Shown piece after piece: positions 14,839 through 21,856 of a DNA stretch of 21,910 bases. The translations under genes were made by a program, and so were the position numbers. Position 1 is the first letter of the stretch; each line of letters opens with the position of its first letter. Source of the stretch: an uncultured Oscillospiraceae bacterium (lineage in GTDB: Bacteria > Bacillota > Clostridia > Oscillospirales > Acutalibacteraceae); contig CABUKB010000018.1 of NCBI GenBank assembly GCA_902492045.1, positions 1 through 21,910 of the forward strand, written 5' to 3'. Under the pieces are notes generated by a model that did no database searches, had not been told where the DNA came from, and saw only the letters and a list, made by a program, of their open reading frames with translations.

Positions 14839-15852
14839 ATGGCCGCGATTGTCGTACGAGATCTGGTGAAGGATTATGTGGTGGATAAAAAGAAAAATGG
14901 GATGAAAGGAGCTCTGGTGGGGCTTTTCGTCCACAAAAAGGAGACGATTCGGGCAGTAGACGGGATTTCTTTTTCAATTCAAAAGGGAGAGGTGGTCGGC
15001 TTCATCGGGCCGAATGGGTCGGGGAAAAGCACGACGATCAAAATGATGTCGGGCATTCTCCGTCCCTCCGCCGGTGACATTTCCGTTCATGGAATGGATC
15101 CGCAAAAGAACCGCAGACAGGTCGTGCAAGACCTGGGCGTGGTCTTTGGGCAGAGGTCTCAGTTGTTCTGGGATCTGCGGTTGGGGGAGTCCTTTGAACT
15201 GATGAAACGGATTTACCGGATCCAGGACAGCGTTTACCGTGAAAACCTCGATTTGCTGGACGAACTGCTCAAAATTGGGGAGATCATCGACAAACCCGTC
15301 CGCCAGATGTCCTTGGGGCAGCGTATGCGGGGCGATTTGGCGGCCGCCGTCCTCCATTCGCCGTCGATTTTGTATCTGGATGAACCCACCATCGGCCTCG
15401 ATATTGATGCCAAGCAGGCCGTGCGCCAGTTTATCCGGGACATCAATCAGGCACGAAAAACCACCGTGATTCTGACCACGCACGACCTGGACGATATTCA
15501 GGAGCTGTGCAGCCGCGTCATGGTAATCAATCGAGGCAGGATCGTAGAGGACGGATCGCTGGACGGACTGGTTGGAAAAATCTCTCCGACCCGCCGTTTG
15601 ATGGTCGATCTCTACGAGGAAAATCGTGATATTTCCCATCCGATGGCAAAGGTGATCCAAAACAAGGGCGCGAGAGTATGGTTTGAATTTAACAAACAGG
15701 AGATGAGCGCGGCCCAGTTGATCTCGGATCTGTCTAAGCAGGTTGACATCCGCGACCTGTCTTTGGAAGAGCCCGACATTGAAGACATAATTCGAACCAT
15801 CTATCATAACGAATCGGATTCGGATAGGGCCGTTTCCAATCCGAACGGATGA
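14839..15852 (+). CDS. ABC exporter ATPase, COG4586-like
   Basis: The 337-aa ATPase powers the two permeases. It has the family's insertion near the N-terminus (DKKKNGMKGALVGLFVHKKE) between the first strands, Walker A GPNGSGKST, an ABC signature of the form MSLGQRMR (in place of LSGGQ), Walker B ILYLDEPTIGLD, and the H-loop TTHD. The C-terminal about 90 residues after the ABC domain form the extension seen in this family. I choose ATG 14839 because AGAGGGGG ends 5 nt before it; in-frame starts at 14818, 14821 and 14836 lie before or too close to that site. A terminator follows at 15984-16010. Confidence 0.93.
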   Translation: MAAIVVRDLVKDYVVDKKKNGMKGALVGLFVHKKETIRAVDGISFSIQKGEVVGFIGPNGSGKSTTIKMMSGILRPSAGDISVHGMDPQKNRRQVVQDLGVVFGQRSQLFWDLRLGESFELMKRIYRIQDSVYRENLDLLDELLKIGEIIDKPVRQMSLGQRMRGDLAAAVLHSPSILYLDEPTIGLDIDAKQAVRQFIRDINQARKTTVILTTHDLDDIQELCSRVMVINRGRIVEDGSLDGLVGKISPTRRLMVDLYEENRDISHPMAKVIQNKGARVWFEFNKQEMSAAQLISDLSKQVDIRDLSLEEPDIEDIIRTIYHNESDSDRAVSNPNG

Positions 15853-15913
15853 TCGCGGAGGAACGCTTGTTTCACCGTGACCGAGGATTCCGTGCTTCGA
15901 AAAGCGATTGACC

Positions 15914-15970
15914 CCTCTGGCCTTCGCCCCCGTTTGTAATGAAACGGCTGCAGGCTGGAGGCTAGAGGGA
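15914..15970 (+). repeat. Structured 3' UTR element after the ABC operon
   Basis: CCCTCTGGCCT (15914-15924) pairs with AGGCTAGAGGG (15960-15970), 11 bp with one G-U pair. It encloses a second hairpin, CCGTTT (15931-15936) with AAACGG (15943-15948). There is no T-run directly after it; the true terminator begins 14 nt later. It may be a stable mRNA end or a small structured RNA. Confidence 0.5.
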
Positions 15971-15983
15971 TTCCGCCAATTTT

Positions 15984-16010
15984 GCCCGGGGATGGCCCGG
16001 GCTTTTCTTT
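15984..16010 (+). terminator. Terminator of the ABC exporter operon
   Basis: GCCCGGG (15984-15990) pairs with CCCGGGC (15996-16002), loop GATGG, followed by TTTTCTTT. It has no comparable T-run for the opposing minus-strand gene that ends at 16016. Confidence 0.9.
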
Positions 16011-16015
16011 ATGCG

Positions 16016-16294
16016 CTAGGCCCTAAGAATGAGCGACTGGAGGAGTATTCCCACGACGATGCCGGCGCCGCCACTGCAGAGGCCCAAGGCGATCCGGCGG
16101 AGCCGCCGGGTGCGTTTGGACAGGCGCAATCCGGTGTAAGCGTCGGAGAAAGTCAGGAACTTTTGGGCCTCTTCATGAAGACGGCCATCCTGCTGATCGG
16201 TACAATCGGGCCGGACAACCAGAAACGCCCGTTCAAAATAGGGATTGCCCGTATCCGTGACCTCGATCATCTGCCGGTTGACGCCTTTAATCAT
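16016..16294 (-). CDS. Small conserved protein with C-terminal membrane anchor
   Basis: The 92-aa protein starts MIKGVNRQMIEVTDTG, a beginning I associate with small conserved proteins of Clostridia without known function. Residues about 1-60 are soluble, and a basic stretch (RLSKRTRRLRR) is followed by one hydrophobic helix (about 68-90) at the very C-terminus, so it should be tail-anchored with its N-terminus in the cytosol. ATG 16294 is preferred over 16300 because the AAAGGGGGG site lies 8 nt before it. It stands alone: the next minus-strand gene upstream ends over 400 bp away behind its own terminator. Confidence 0.75.
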   Translation of the reverse strand: MIKGVNRQMIEVTDTGNPYFERAFLVVRPDCTDQQDGRLHEEAQKFLTFSDAYTGLRLSKRTRRLRRIALGLCSGGAGIVVGILLQSLILRA

Positions 16295-16408
16295 TCCCAT
16301 GCCCCCCTTTGCGTCTTCAGTATGGGCGGCTGGAAAAAAAATATGCGTTTCGGATAAAAAGAGACAAGGCGGTACAACTCTTTGTAAAAACTTTGTTAAG
16401 AGAGTAAC

Positions 16409-16497
16409 TGTTGAAAACTCGGTGGAAAGTGTGAATAATCGGGGGTTTTTAAGCCTTTTATCGCTGTGGAAAGGTTTTACAGGTAAAATTTTCCACC
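16409..16497. other. Cluster of DnaA-box-like words
   Basis: On the minus strand there is one exact match to TTATNCACA (TTATTCACA, 16438-16430). Nearby lie four 6-7/9 variants: TTTTCAACA (16417-16409), CTTTCCACC (16429-16421), CTTTCCACA (16473-16465) and, on the plus strand, TTTTCCACC (16489-16497). The surrounding sequence is AT-rich. The rest of the gene-free stretch 16295-16728 holds the inverted repeats listed separately, and otherwise nothing I can identify. Confidence 0.4.
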
Positions 16498-16561
16498 AAA
16501 AAAGGCCTTTTTTCGCATACTGATTGTTGAATGCCCTTTACCCGTTTCGGGCCAAGGGCAT
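16466..16561. repeat. Three consecutive inverted repeats
   Basis: The first is GTGGAAAGGTTTTAC (16466-16480) with GTAAAATTTTCCAC (16483-16496), nearly perfect. The second is the perfect 16-bp palindrome AAAAAAGGCCTTTTTT (16498-16513). The third is ATGCCCTT (16531-16538) with AAGGGCAT (16554-16561), with CCCG/CGGG pairing inside. They stand between the terminator at 16586-16616 and the start of the 92-aa gene. Confidence 0.55.
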
Positions 16562-16585
16562 ACGACGCGGTAGGATATGGCAGTC

Positions 16586-16616
16586 AAAAAGAGGCTGCCT
16601 AACGAGTAGCAGCCTC
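16586..16616 (-). terminator. Terminator of the DUF6062-like gene
   Basis: On the minus strand GAGGCTGC (16616-16609) pairs with GCAGCCTC (16598-16591), followed by TTTTTG. It lies 113 bp after the stop codon at 16729. Confidence 0.88.
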
Positions 16617-16728
16617 CCTGATAAACATGCCGGGGATTATCCGGCACGGTCTTTTTGGGCAGACGGACCATCCCGGTCATGCCGTTTTCGAGTATACCGG
16701 TCCCGGCGGTACTGCCAGGGCCCAACTT

Positions 16729-17421
16729 TCAGGGCTGACGCGCGGTCAGATACCAGATGGCCCGCTCGATGGCATCCCGGGAATTGCCCCAGTCGGCGTT
16801 TTCGCCGCTGTTGCGGTAATCGAACATTTTACAGAAATGCGTGACATCGCCGCGTATTTCCTGAAGGGTTTTGCGGCTGAGCGCGGCGGCCGACTTCATA
16901 AAATCCGGGGCTGTTTTTTTCCCCATATGTTCGGCCGATGCTTCGGCAAGCGTGGAAAAATGGGGGAGACACAACGCCGCCTGTTCATCGAACAGCGCAC
17001 GAAACTCCTTTTCGGTTTCCCAAAGGCGGCAGATCGTGGCCAGCATCCGTTTCATCGCCCAGTCCACCTGACCGCACACAAAACAGGTACCGGAGGCTTT
17101 TCCGGCCGCTTTGGCTTGATTTTTCACGCTTTTTCCGATGATGGGGGGACCGGCGTAGATTTGTTTTTCCATTTCATCCAAATGGCTTTCCAGAATCAGT
17201 GCCACACCTAGGCGGTTGTGTTTTTTCAGCATCATGCGGTAGTGGTCGATACAAAAACCCTGCTTGTTGGTCTCCATTCGCACATCGGGTTCCATCATGG
17301 CAGCACCGGTAATGTATTCCACCACGCGGTCTTCCAAGATGCTGCGCAGCCGGCACAAGGGACAGCCGTCCCGCGGCTCGAAAACTTCGCTGACCGGGAT
17401 TGTCGTAATGTCGTCGCGCAT
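16729..17421 (-). CDS. DUF6062-like cysteine-rich protein
   Basis: The 230-aa soluble protein has a repeated Cys pattern: CPLC near residue 20, GFCIDHY near 57, CFVC near 111, and CLPHF near 150. The two halves look alike (CxxC, then C-x2/3-H), suggesting a duplicated metal-binding unit. I associate this with Clostridia proteins of the DUF6062 type, without known function; the family label is from memory and moderate. I start at ATG 17421, 10 nt after AAAGGAG, rather than GTG 17430, which nearly touches that site. It is transcribed away from the glycosylase gene, from a palindromic region holding both -10 boxes. Confidence 0.78.
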   Translation of the reverse strand: MRDDITTIPVSEVFEPRDGCPLCRLRSILEDRVVEYITGAAMMEPDVRMETNKQGFCIDHYRMMLKKHNRLGVALILESHLDEMEKQIYAGPPIIGKSVKNQAKAAGKASGTCFVCGQVDWAMKRMLATICRLWETEKEFRALFDEQAALCLPHFSTLAEASAEHMGKKTAPDFMKSAAALSRKTLQEIRGDVTHFCKMFDYRNSGENADWGNSRDAIERAIWYLTARQP

Positions 17422-17452
17422 GGGTGTCACGCTCCTTTATTTGGGTCTTTTC

Positions 17453-17479
17453 CCAGTATACCACAGCGTGGTATACTGG
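17453..17479. promoter_or_regulatory. 27-bp perfect palindrome over divergent -10 boxes
   Basis: Arms CCAGTATACCAC (17453-17464) and GTGGTATACTGG (17468-17479) are perfect 12-bp inverted repeats around AGC. Each arm contains TATACT: 17472-17477 for the plus strand (toward the glycosylase) and 17460-17455 for the minus strand (toward the DUF6062-like gene). The minus strand has TTGTCC 17 bp upstream as -35; the plus strand -35 is poor. It looks like an operator where one dimeric regulator could block both promoters, or a symmetric bidirectional promoter. Confidence 0.7.
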
Positions 17480-17503
17480 ACAAGAAGAAAAGGGGGAGTT
17501 GCG

Positions 17504-18355
17504 ATGCAGGTCGAACCGACCAAAACCGGCGTGCGGATTCTGAATGCGCCGCCCATCGACCTTGCTCAGACATTTGACTGCGGGCAATGTTTCCGTTTTG
17601 AACCATGTGGAGAGGACGGATATCGCGGGATTGCCGGACGTCACGCGGCCCAAATCCGTTGGGATGGCGAGACGCTCTGCATTGATGGTTCGCTGGAAAA
17701 GCCGGTGACAAGAGAACAGTTTGAGAGTTTCTGGCGCCGGTATCTGGATCTCGACCGGGATTACGCGGCGATATACCGTTCCCTCGTTCGCCGGATGGGA
17801 AGTCCCATGAGGCGCTGTGTCCGATATTCTCCGGGGTTGCGGGTGCTGCGCCAGGATCCGTTTGAGGCTCTGATATCCTTCATTCTTTCCCAAAACAATA
17901 ACGTCCCCCGGATCAGGGGGATCATCCGGCGCCTGTGCCAGTTTGGAGAGCCTCTTGGCGGCGGGGATTTCGCCTTTCCCACCCCGGAACGGATCCTCTC
18001 GCTGACGAGCGGAGAGATGGCGGAACTGCGCTGCGGCTGGCGGGATGCCTACATACGGGATGCGGCAAGGCGGGTGGCGGACGGACGTCTGGATCTGAAG
18101 CGGGTGGCGTTGCTGCCTCTTCCAGAGGCAAGGCAGGCACTACAGACGGTGCGGGGAATCGGGCCGAAAGTGGCCGACTGCGTACTGCTGTATGGGTTGG
18201 GAAGACTTGAAGCCTTCCCGCTCGACGTTTGGATGAAACGGGCGATGGTTTCGCTCTTTCCGGATAAAACCCCCGCCGATTTCGGGCGGTACGCTGGAAT
18301 CGCCCAGCAAGTGATTTTCCATTATTGCCGTAGCCATCCGCACGAGGTTCGATAA
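17504..18355 (+). CDS. ogg: 8-oxoguanine DNA glycosylase / AP lyase, OGG1 type
   Basis: The 283-aa base-excision repair enzyme removes 8-oxoguanine opposite cytosine and nicks the abasic site. The OGG N-terminal domain (about 1-115) starts with the FDCGQCFRF motif. The HhH-GPD domain (about 120-280) has QNNN, the helix-hairpin-helix VRGIGPKVADC with catalytic Lys222, and catalytic Asp241 in PLDVW. The Lys-Asp spacing of 19 equals that of human OGG1 (K249, D268). The start ATG follows AGGGGGAG. It is divergent from the DUF6062-like gene across a shared palindrome, so the two may be co-regulated. No terminator is obvious before fba. Confidence 0.95.
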   Translation: MQVEPTKTGVRILNAPPIDLAQTFDCGQCFRFEPCGEDGYRGIAGRHAAQIRWDGETLCIDGSLEKPVTREQFESFWRRYLDLDRDYAAIYRSLVRRMGSPMRRCVRYSPGLRVLRQDPFEALISFILSQNNNVPRIRGIIRRLCQFGEPLGGGDFAFPTPERILSLTSGEMAELRCGWRDAYIRDAARRVADGRLDLKRVALLPLPEARQALQTVRGIGPKVADCVLLYGLGRLEAFPLDVWMKRAMVSLFPDKTPADFGRYAGIAQQVIFHYCRSHPHEVR

Positions 18356-18440
18356 AAGCCGGGCGATTTTCACAAGAATTTAACAAAACGGATAGTCAAG
18401 TTGTGAGGTAATCCACCTTTTTCTTTTTTAAAAATTGGTG

Positions 18441-18446
18441 TATAAT
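18441..18446 (+). promoter_or_regulatory. Probable -10 box of fba
   Basis: TATAAT at 18441-18446 stands 32 bp before the start, after an AT-rich tract (T-run then A-run) that could act as an UP-like or curved element. The -35 is not clear. Confidence 0.55.
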
Positions 18447-18477
18447 AAAAACAGTACTACACAGGAGGATGAGAAAA

Positions 18478-19413
18478 ATGCCCCTTGTCAACACAAAGGA
18501 AATGTTTAAGAAGGCCTATGAAGGCGGTTATGCAATCGGCGCTTTCAATGTCAACAATATGGAAATTGTTCAGGGGATTGTGGAAGCCTGCAAGGAACTG
18601 AATTCTCCGGTTATTCTTCAAGCGTCGGGTGGTGCCCGCAAATACGCGCATTCCGCCTATCTGACCCATATGGTGCAGGCGGCTGTGGAGGAAACGGGTC
18701 TTCCTATTGCGCTTCATCTCGATCACGGTTCCAGCTTTGAACTGTGCAAGGACTGCATCGACAGTGGGTTTACCTCTGTGATGATCGACGGCTCTCACCT
18801 GGATTATGAAGAGAATGTCGCCATTACCAAAAAGGTAGTGGAATACGCGCATGAGCGCAACGTCACCGTGGAAGGGGAACTCGGCCAGCTCGCCGGTATT
18901 GAAGATGATGTGAAGGTCGAAGCGGACAAAGCCAACTACACCGATCCCGACCAGGTTCAGGATTTTGTTTCCCGCACCGGGGTGGATTCTCTCGCGATTG
19001 CCATCGGCACCAGCCACGGCGCTTTTAAATTCAAGCCCGGCCAGAAGCCTCAGCTCCGGTTTGATATCCTTAAAGAGGTGATGGACCGCCTCCCCGGTTA
19101 TCCGATTGTGCTGCACGGCGCCTCCTCCGTAATGCCGGAGTATGTGGCGCTGGTCAATCAGTATGGCGGGCAGATGGCCGATGCCATCGGCATTCCGGAA
19201 GATATGCTCCGGGAAGCGGCTTCGATGGCGGTCTGCAAGATCAATGTCGATTCCGATCTGCGTCTGGCCATGACCGCCGGTATCCGGAAACACCTGGCGG
19301 AGAACCCGACGCACTTTGACCCCCGCCAGTATCTGGGCGACGGCCGCCAGTTCATTCAGGATGTGGTCAGACACAAGATCGAGACAGTTCTCGGCAGCGC
19401 CGGGAAGGCTTGA
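18478..19413 (+). CDS. fba: Fructose-bisphosphate aldolase, class II
   Basis: This zinc-dependent glycolytic/gluconeogenic enzyme cleaves fructose 1,6-bisphosphate to DHAP and glyceraldehyde 3-phosphate. It has 311 aa, the short form common in Gram-positives. Landmarks are the GAFNVNN start, catalytic Asp82 and zinc ligand His83 in DHGSS, His180 in GTSHGAFKF, His213 in VLHGASS, and NVDSDLR phosphate-binding residues near the C-terminus. ATG 18478 is chosen because AGGAGG ends 9 nt before it; an in-frame ATG at 18469 abuts that site. It is monocistronic, with a promoter at 18441 and a terminator at 19437-19470. Confidence 0.97.
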   Translation: MPLVNTKEMFKKAYEGGYAIGAFNVNNMEIVQGIVEACKELNSPVILQASGGARKYAHSAYLTHMVQAAVEETGLPIALHLDHGSSFELCKDCIDSGFTSVMIDGSHLDYEENVAITKKVVEYAHERNVTVEGELGQLAGIEDDVKVEADKANYTDPDQVQDFVSRTGVDSLAIAIGTSHGAFKFKPGQKPQLRFDILKEVMDRLPGYPIVLHGASSVMPEYVALVNQYGGQMADAIGIPEDMLREAASMAVCKINVDSDLRLAMTAGIRKHLAENPTHFDPRQYLGDGRQFIQDVVRHKIETVLGSAGKA

Positions 19414-19436
19414 TCGTTACAAAGAGCAGGAATTTA

Positions 19437-19470
19437 CCGCCGGGGATGAGAGTCCCCGGCGGCTTTTTTT
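19437..19470 (+). terminator. Terminator of fba
   Basis: CCGCCGGGGA (19437-19446) pairs perfectly with TCCCCGGCGG (19453-19462), followed by C and seven T residues. Confidence 0.95.
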
Positions 19471-19573
19471 GAGAGATTCGAGGAAATCCCACTTAAAATT
19501 TTTGCCGCCCTCTTTATTTTCACACTGTAATGTGCTAAACTAGGTATAGAGTATAGCCTTGGGGGGATTACCC

Positions 19574-19876
19574 GTGAATTCTAAAATCAAAGACGACAAC
19601 ACCGATTTTTTGTTTCAGGCCATCCTCCAGCTCAAAAATATGGAGGAATGCTACCAGTTTTTCGAAGATCTATGCACGGTCTCCGAAATCAAAGCCATGT
19701 CTCAGCGCATTGTGGTGGCCAAAATGCTCAGTGATAAGCGCGTGTACAGCGACATTGTGGCGGCAACAGGGGCTTCCACCGCCACCATCAGCCGGGTCAA
19801 CCGCTCTTTGATCTATGGCTGCGATGCATATGATATGGTTTTTTCCCGCATGGAGGAGAATCGGGAATCGGATTGA
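19574..19876 (+). CDS. YerC/YecD-type TrpR-like regulator
   Basis: The 100-aa protein matches the small TrpR-superfamily regulators typified by B. subtilis YerC (about 104 aa). It is all-helical, with QLKNMEECYQFFEDLCT and SEIKAMSQRIVVAKML forming the dimer core and SDIVAATGASTATISRVNRSL (about 58-78) as the helix-turn-helix. It should bind DNA as a dimer; the target and effector are unknown. The start is GTG 19574, 6-7 nt after a GGGGGGA site; a TTG at 19559 precedes that site and is rejected. The methyltransferase follows after 45 bp, and hslO after that, likely as one unit. Confidence 0.9.
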   Translation: MNSKIKDDNTDFLFQAILQLKNMEECYQFFEDLCTVSEIKAMSQRIVVAKMLSDKRVYSDIVAATGASTATISRVNRSLIYGCDAYDMVFSRMEENRESD

Positions 19877-19921
19877 CAAAACTCCTTGGCCATCCACCGG
19901 CACGGAAAGGGCGGGCTATCA

Positions 19922-20761
19922 ATGGCTTCCAATGAATATGCCGCTTTTGCCGCATTTTATGACCGGCTGACCGGCAATGTGGACTACACCGGTTTGGCCG
20001 GTTATTTGCGGGATCTTTTTATCCGCTATGGCGGGGCAATGCCGGGTACGGTGCTGGATCTCGCTTGCGGTTCGGGATCCTTGTCGCTTGAACTGGCGGC
20101 GGACGCCGAGGTTGTCGGCGTAGATGCTTCATCGGACATGCTGGCACTGGCTGCGGATAAGGTGGTCAGCAGGGGACGGCCTATTCTGTTTCTCCGGCAG
20201 GATATGCGCTTTCTCGATCTATACGGGACGGTGGAAGGCGCCGTTTGTGTACTCGACAGCCTCAATCATCTGCTCTGCACTGCCGATATTCGGGCGGTTC
20301 TACGCCGGCTGAGGCTGTTTTTAGAGCCCGGCGGGTTATTTATTTTTGATGTGAATACCCCCTTTAAACATCGAGTGGTACTCGGGGATCAGGCTTTTGT
20401 GCTGGAAGAAGGGGATCTCTGCTGTGTCTGGAGAAACCGATATATTCCCCGCACCTGCGAGGTGGCGATGACGCTGGACTTTTTCTGTCAGACAGGAGCA
20501 GGCGGTTTGTATGAACGGCTGACCGATGAGGTCCGGGAACGGGCCTATTCGGAGGGAACCCTACGGCGTCTCCTGGCCGAGGAGGGGTTTGAGACGCTGG
20601 CGGTTGTGGGCGACCGGTCTTTCCTGCCGCCAAAACCGGAAGAGGAACGGCTGGTTTTCGTGACCCGGAATACAAGAACTCTAGAAGAAGCCAGGCAAGG
20701 GGACGGGCACAAAATCCATCCCTCTGCATACATTGGCAATAGCCGGTCAGATAGAAGTTAG
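19922..20761 (+). CDS. Class I SAM-dependent methyltransferase
   Basis: The 279-aa soluble enzyme has the Rossmann-type SAM site VLDLACGSGSLSLEL (motif I, about 42-56), an acidic VVGVDAS end of strand 2, a later VCVLDSLNHLL (post-motif), and a PGGLFIFDVNTP strand typical of Methyltransf_25/11 proteins. It resembles the small-molecule methyltransferases near housekeeping genes in Firmicutes, but the substrate cannot be read from the sequence. ATG 19922 fits the domain start and follows AAAGGGCGGG; an earlier ATG at 19886 adds residues with no family match. The last about 25 residues after the fold form an extra polar tail. It lies between the YerC-like gene and hslO. Confidence 0.9.
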   Translation: MASNEYAAFAAFYDRLTGNVDYTGLAGYLRDLFIRYGGAMPGTVLDLACGSGSLSLELAADAEVVGVDASSDMLALAADKVVSRGRPILFLRQDMRFLDLYGTVEGAVCVLDSLNHLLCTADIRAVLRRLRLFLEPGGLFIFDVNTPFKHRVVLGDQAFVLEEGDLCCVWRNRYIPRTCEVAMTLDFFCQTGAGGLYERLTDEVRERAYSEGTLRRLLAEEGFETLAVVGDRSFLPPKPEEERLVFVTRNTRTLEEARQGDGHKIHPSAYIGNSRSDRS

Positions 20762-20793
20762 GATCATCCGGAAGTTAAAGGAGTTTGGAAGCC

Positions 20794-21729
20794 ATGGGAA
20801 AATTGGTGCGGAGCCTGACCACCGACGGGAGTATCGTGGCCTCGGCCTTGGATGCGACCGACATGGTGGCCCGGGCGGAGCAGATTCATGGCACGTCCGC
20901 CGTGGTCACGGCTGCCCTCGGACGCCTACTCACCGCGGCTTCGCTTATGGGCTTTCAGCTCAAGGGCCGCGACGATTCGGTGACGCTGCGCGTGGACGGT
21001 GGCGGACCGGCGGGCCGGCTTATCGCTGTATCCGACAGTGAGGGCTGTGTGCGCGGATACGCCACCCATCCGGTCGTGGAGATTCCGCTCAGACCGGACG
21101 GAAAGCTGAATGTCGGCGGTGCGGTGGGAACAGACGGGTTGCTATATGTCCTAAGGGATAGCGGCGGCCCTGAGCCCTATTCCGGGTGTACGCCGCTGAT
21201 TAGCGGCGAAATCGCGGAAGATATCACGAGTTATTTCGCAACCAGCGAACAGATCCCCACGGTTTGCGCGTTAGGGGTATTGGTCAATCCCGATCTGACT
21301 GTGCGGGCGGCGGGAGGGCTTCTGGTGCAGCTGCTGCCCTTCTGCCCGGAAGAGGCGATAACCCGTCTCGAACAGAATGTCGCCTCTTTGGATTCGATGA
21401 CGGCGATGCTCGACCGGGGACTGACGCCGGAAGGGATATTGCAGAAAGTTCTCGCAGGTTTCGACTATGAGCTTCTGGATACGGGGGAGCCCGTTTACCG
21501 TTGTACCTGTTCACGGGAACGGGTTTTGCGCGCCTTTTCGGCGCTGCCGCCTGAGGAGATTCGTTCTCTGCCGGATGAAAAGGGGATGACAGAGGCTGTC
21601 TGCCACTTTTGCAATGCCGTCTACCGTTTTACATCGGATGAGATGGAAGCCCTTGCAAAACGGGCTGAAATGGGCACAGACGCTGAAAAAAATTGCCCCA
21701 AACCGGTTGACAATCCGCCTGGTATGTAG
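20794..21729 (+). CDS. hslO: Redox-regulated chaperone Hsp33
   Basis: The 311-aa cytosolic holdase is activated by oxidants such as hypochlorous acid when its zinc centre is lost. The N-terminal HSP33 domain covers about 1-230. The C-terminal redox switch has Cys237 and Cys239 (CTC) and Cys270 and Cys273 (CHFC), the complete CxC...CxxC zinc set. About 30 further residues follow, a slightly long tail. ATG 20794 is chosen since AAAGGAG lies 10 nt before it; a TTG at 20785 almost touches that site. It is the third gene of the likely yerC-methyltransferase-hslO unit, and its end overlaps the tRNA promoter. Confidence 0.96.
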   Translation: MGKLVRSLTTDGSIVASALDATDMVARAEQIHGTSAVVTAALGRLLTAASLMGFQLKGRDDSVTLRVDGGGPAGRLIAVSDSEGCVRGYATHPVVEIPLRPDGKLNVGGAVGTDGLLYVLRDSGGPEPYSGCTPLISGEIAEDITSYFATSEQIPTVCALGVLVNPDLTVRAAGGLLVQLLPFCPEEAITRLEQNVASLDSMTAMLDRGLTPEGILQKVLAGFDYELLDTGEPVYRCTCSRERVLRAFSALPPEEIRSLPDEKGMTEAVCHFCNAVYRFTSDEMEALAKRAEMGTDAEKNCPKPVDNPPGM

Positions 21730-21735
21730 TATGAT
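21707..21735 (+). promoter_or_regulatory. Promoter of the tRNA-Val/tRNA-Asp cluster
   Basis: A perfect TTGACA (21707-21712) and TATGAT (21730-21735) are separated by 17 bp. The -35 and spacer lie inside the last codons of hslO; the tRNA starts 31 bp after the -10. Confidence 0.85.
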
Positions 21736-21765
21736 ATACACCGTCGCTGGTGAGGCGGCGGTCAT

Positions 21766-21841
21766 GGAAGCATAGCTCAGCTGGTAGAGCACCTGCCTTA
21801 CAAGCAGGGGGTCACAGGTTCGAGCCCTGTTGTTTCCACCA
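21766..21841 (+). tRNA. tRNA-Val (anticodon TAC)
   Basis: Acceptor arms GGAAGCA (21766-21772) and TGTTTCC (21831-21837) pair with one G-U. The anticodon stem CCTGC/GCAGG holds CTTACAA with anticodon TAC. The T-loop GGTTCGAGCC is canonical, and CCA is encoded at 21839-21841. Confidence 0.97.
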
Positions 21842-21856
21842 GGACTTAATGGATGT

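Noticed and set aside
16370..16500. A chromosomal replication origin
   Set aside because: Only one exact DnaA box, no dnaA/dnaN/rpmH nearby and no change in gene orientation; kept only as a DnaA-box-like cluster.
18457..19374. A 305-codon open frame on the minus strand opposite fba
   Set aside because: It exactly mirrors fba; the protein has no recognisable motif and no ribosome site.
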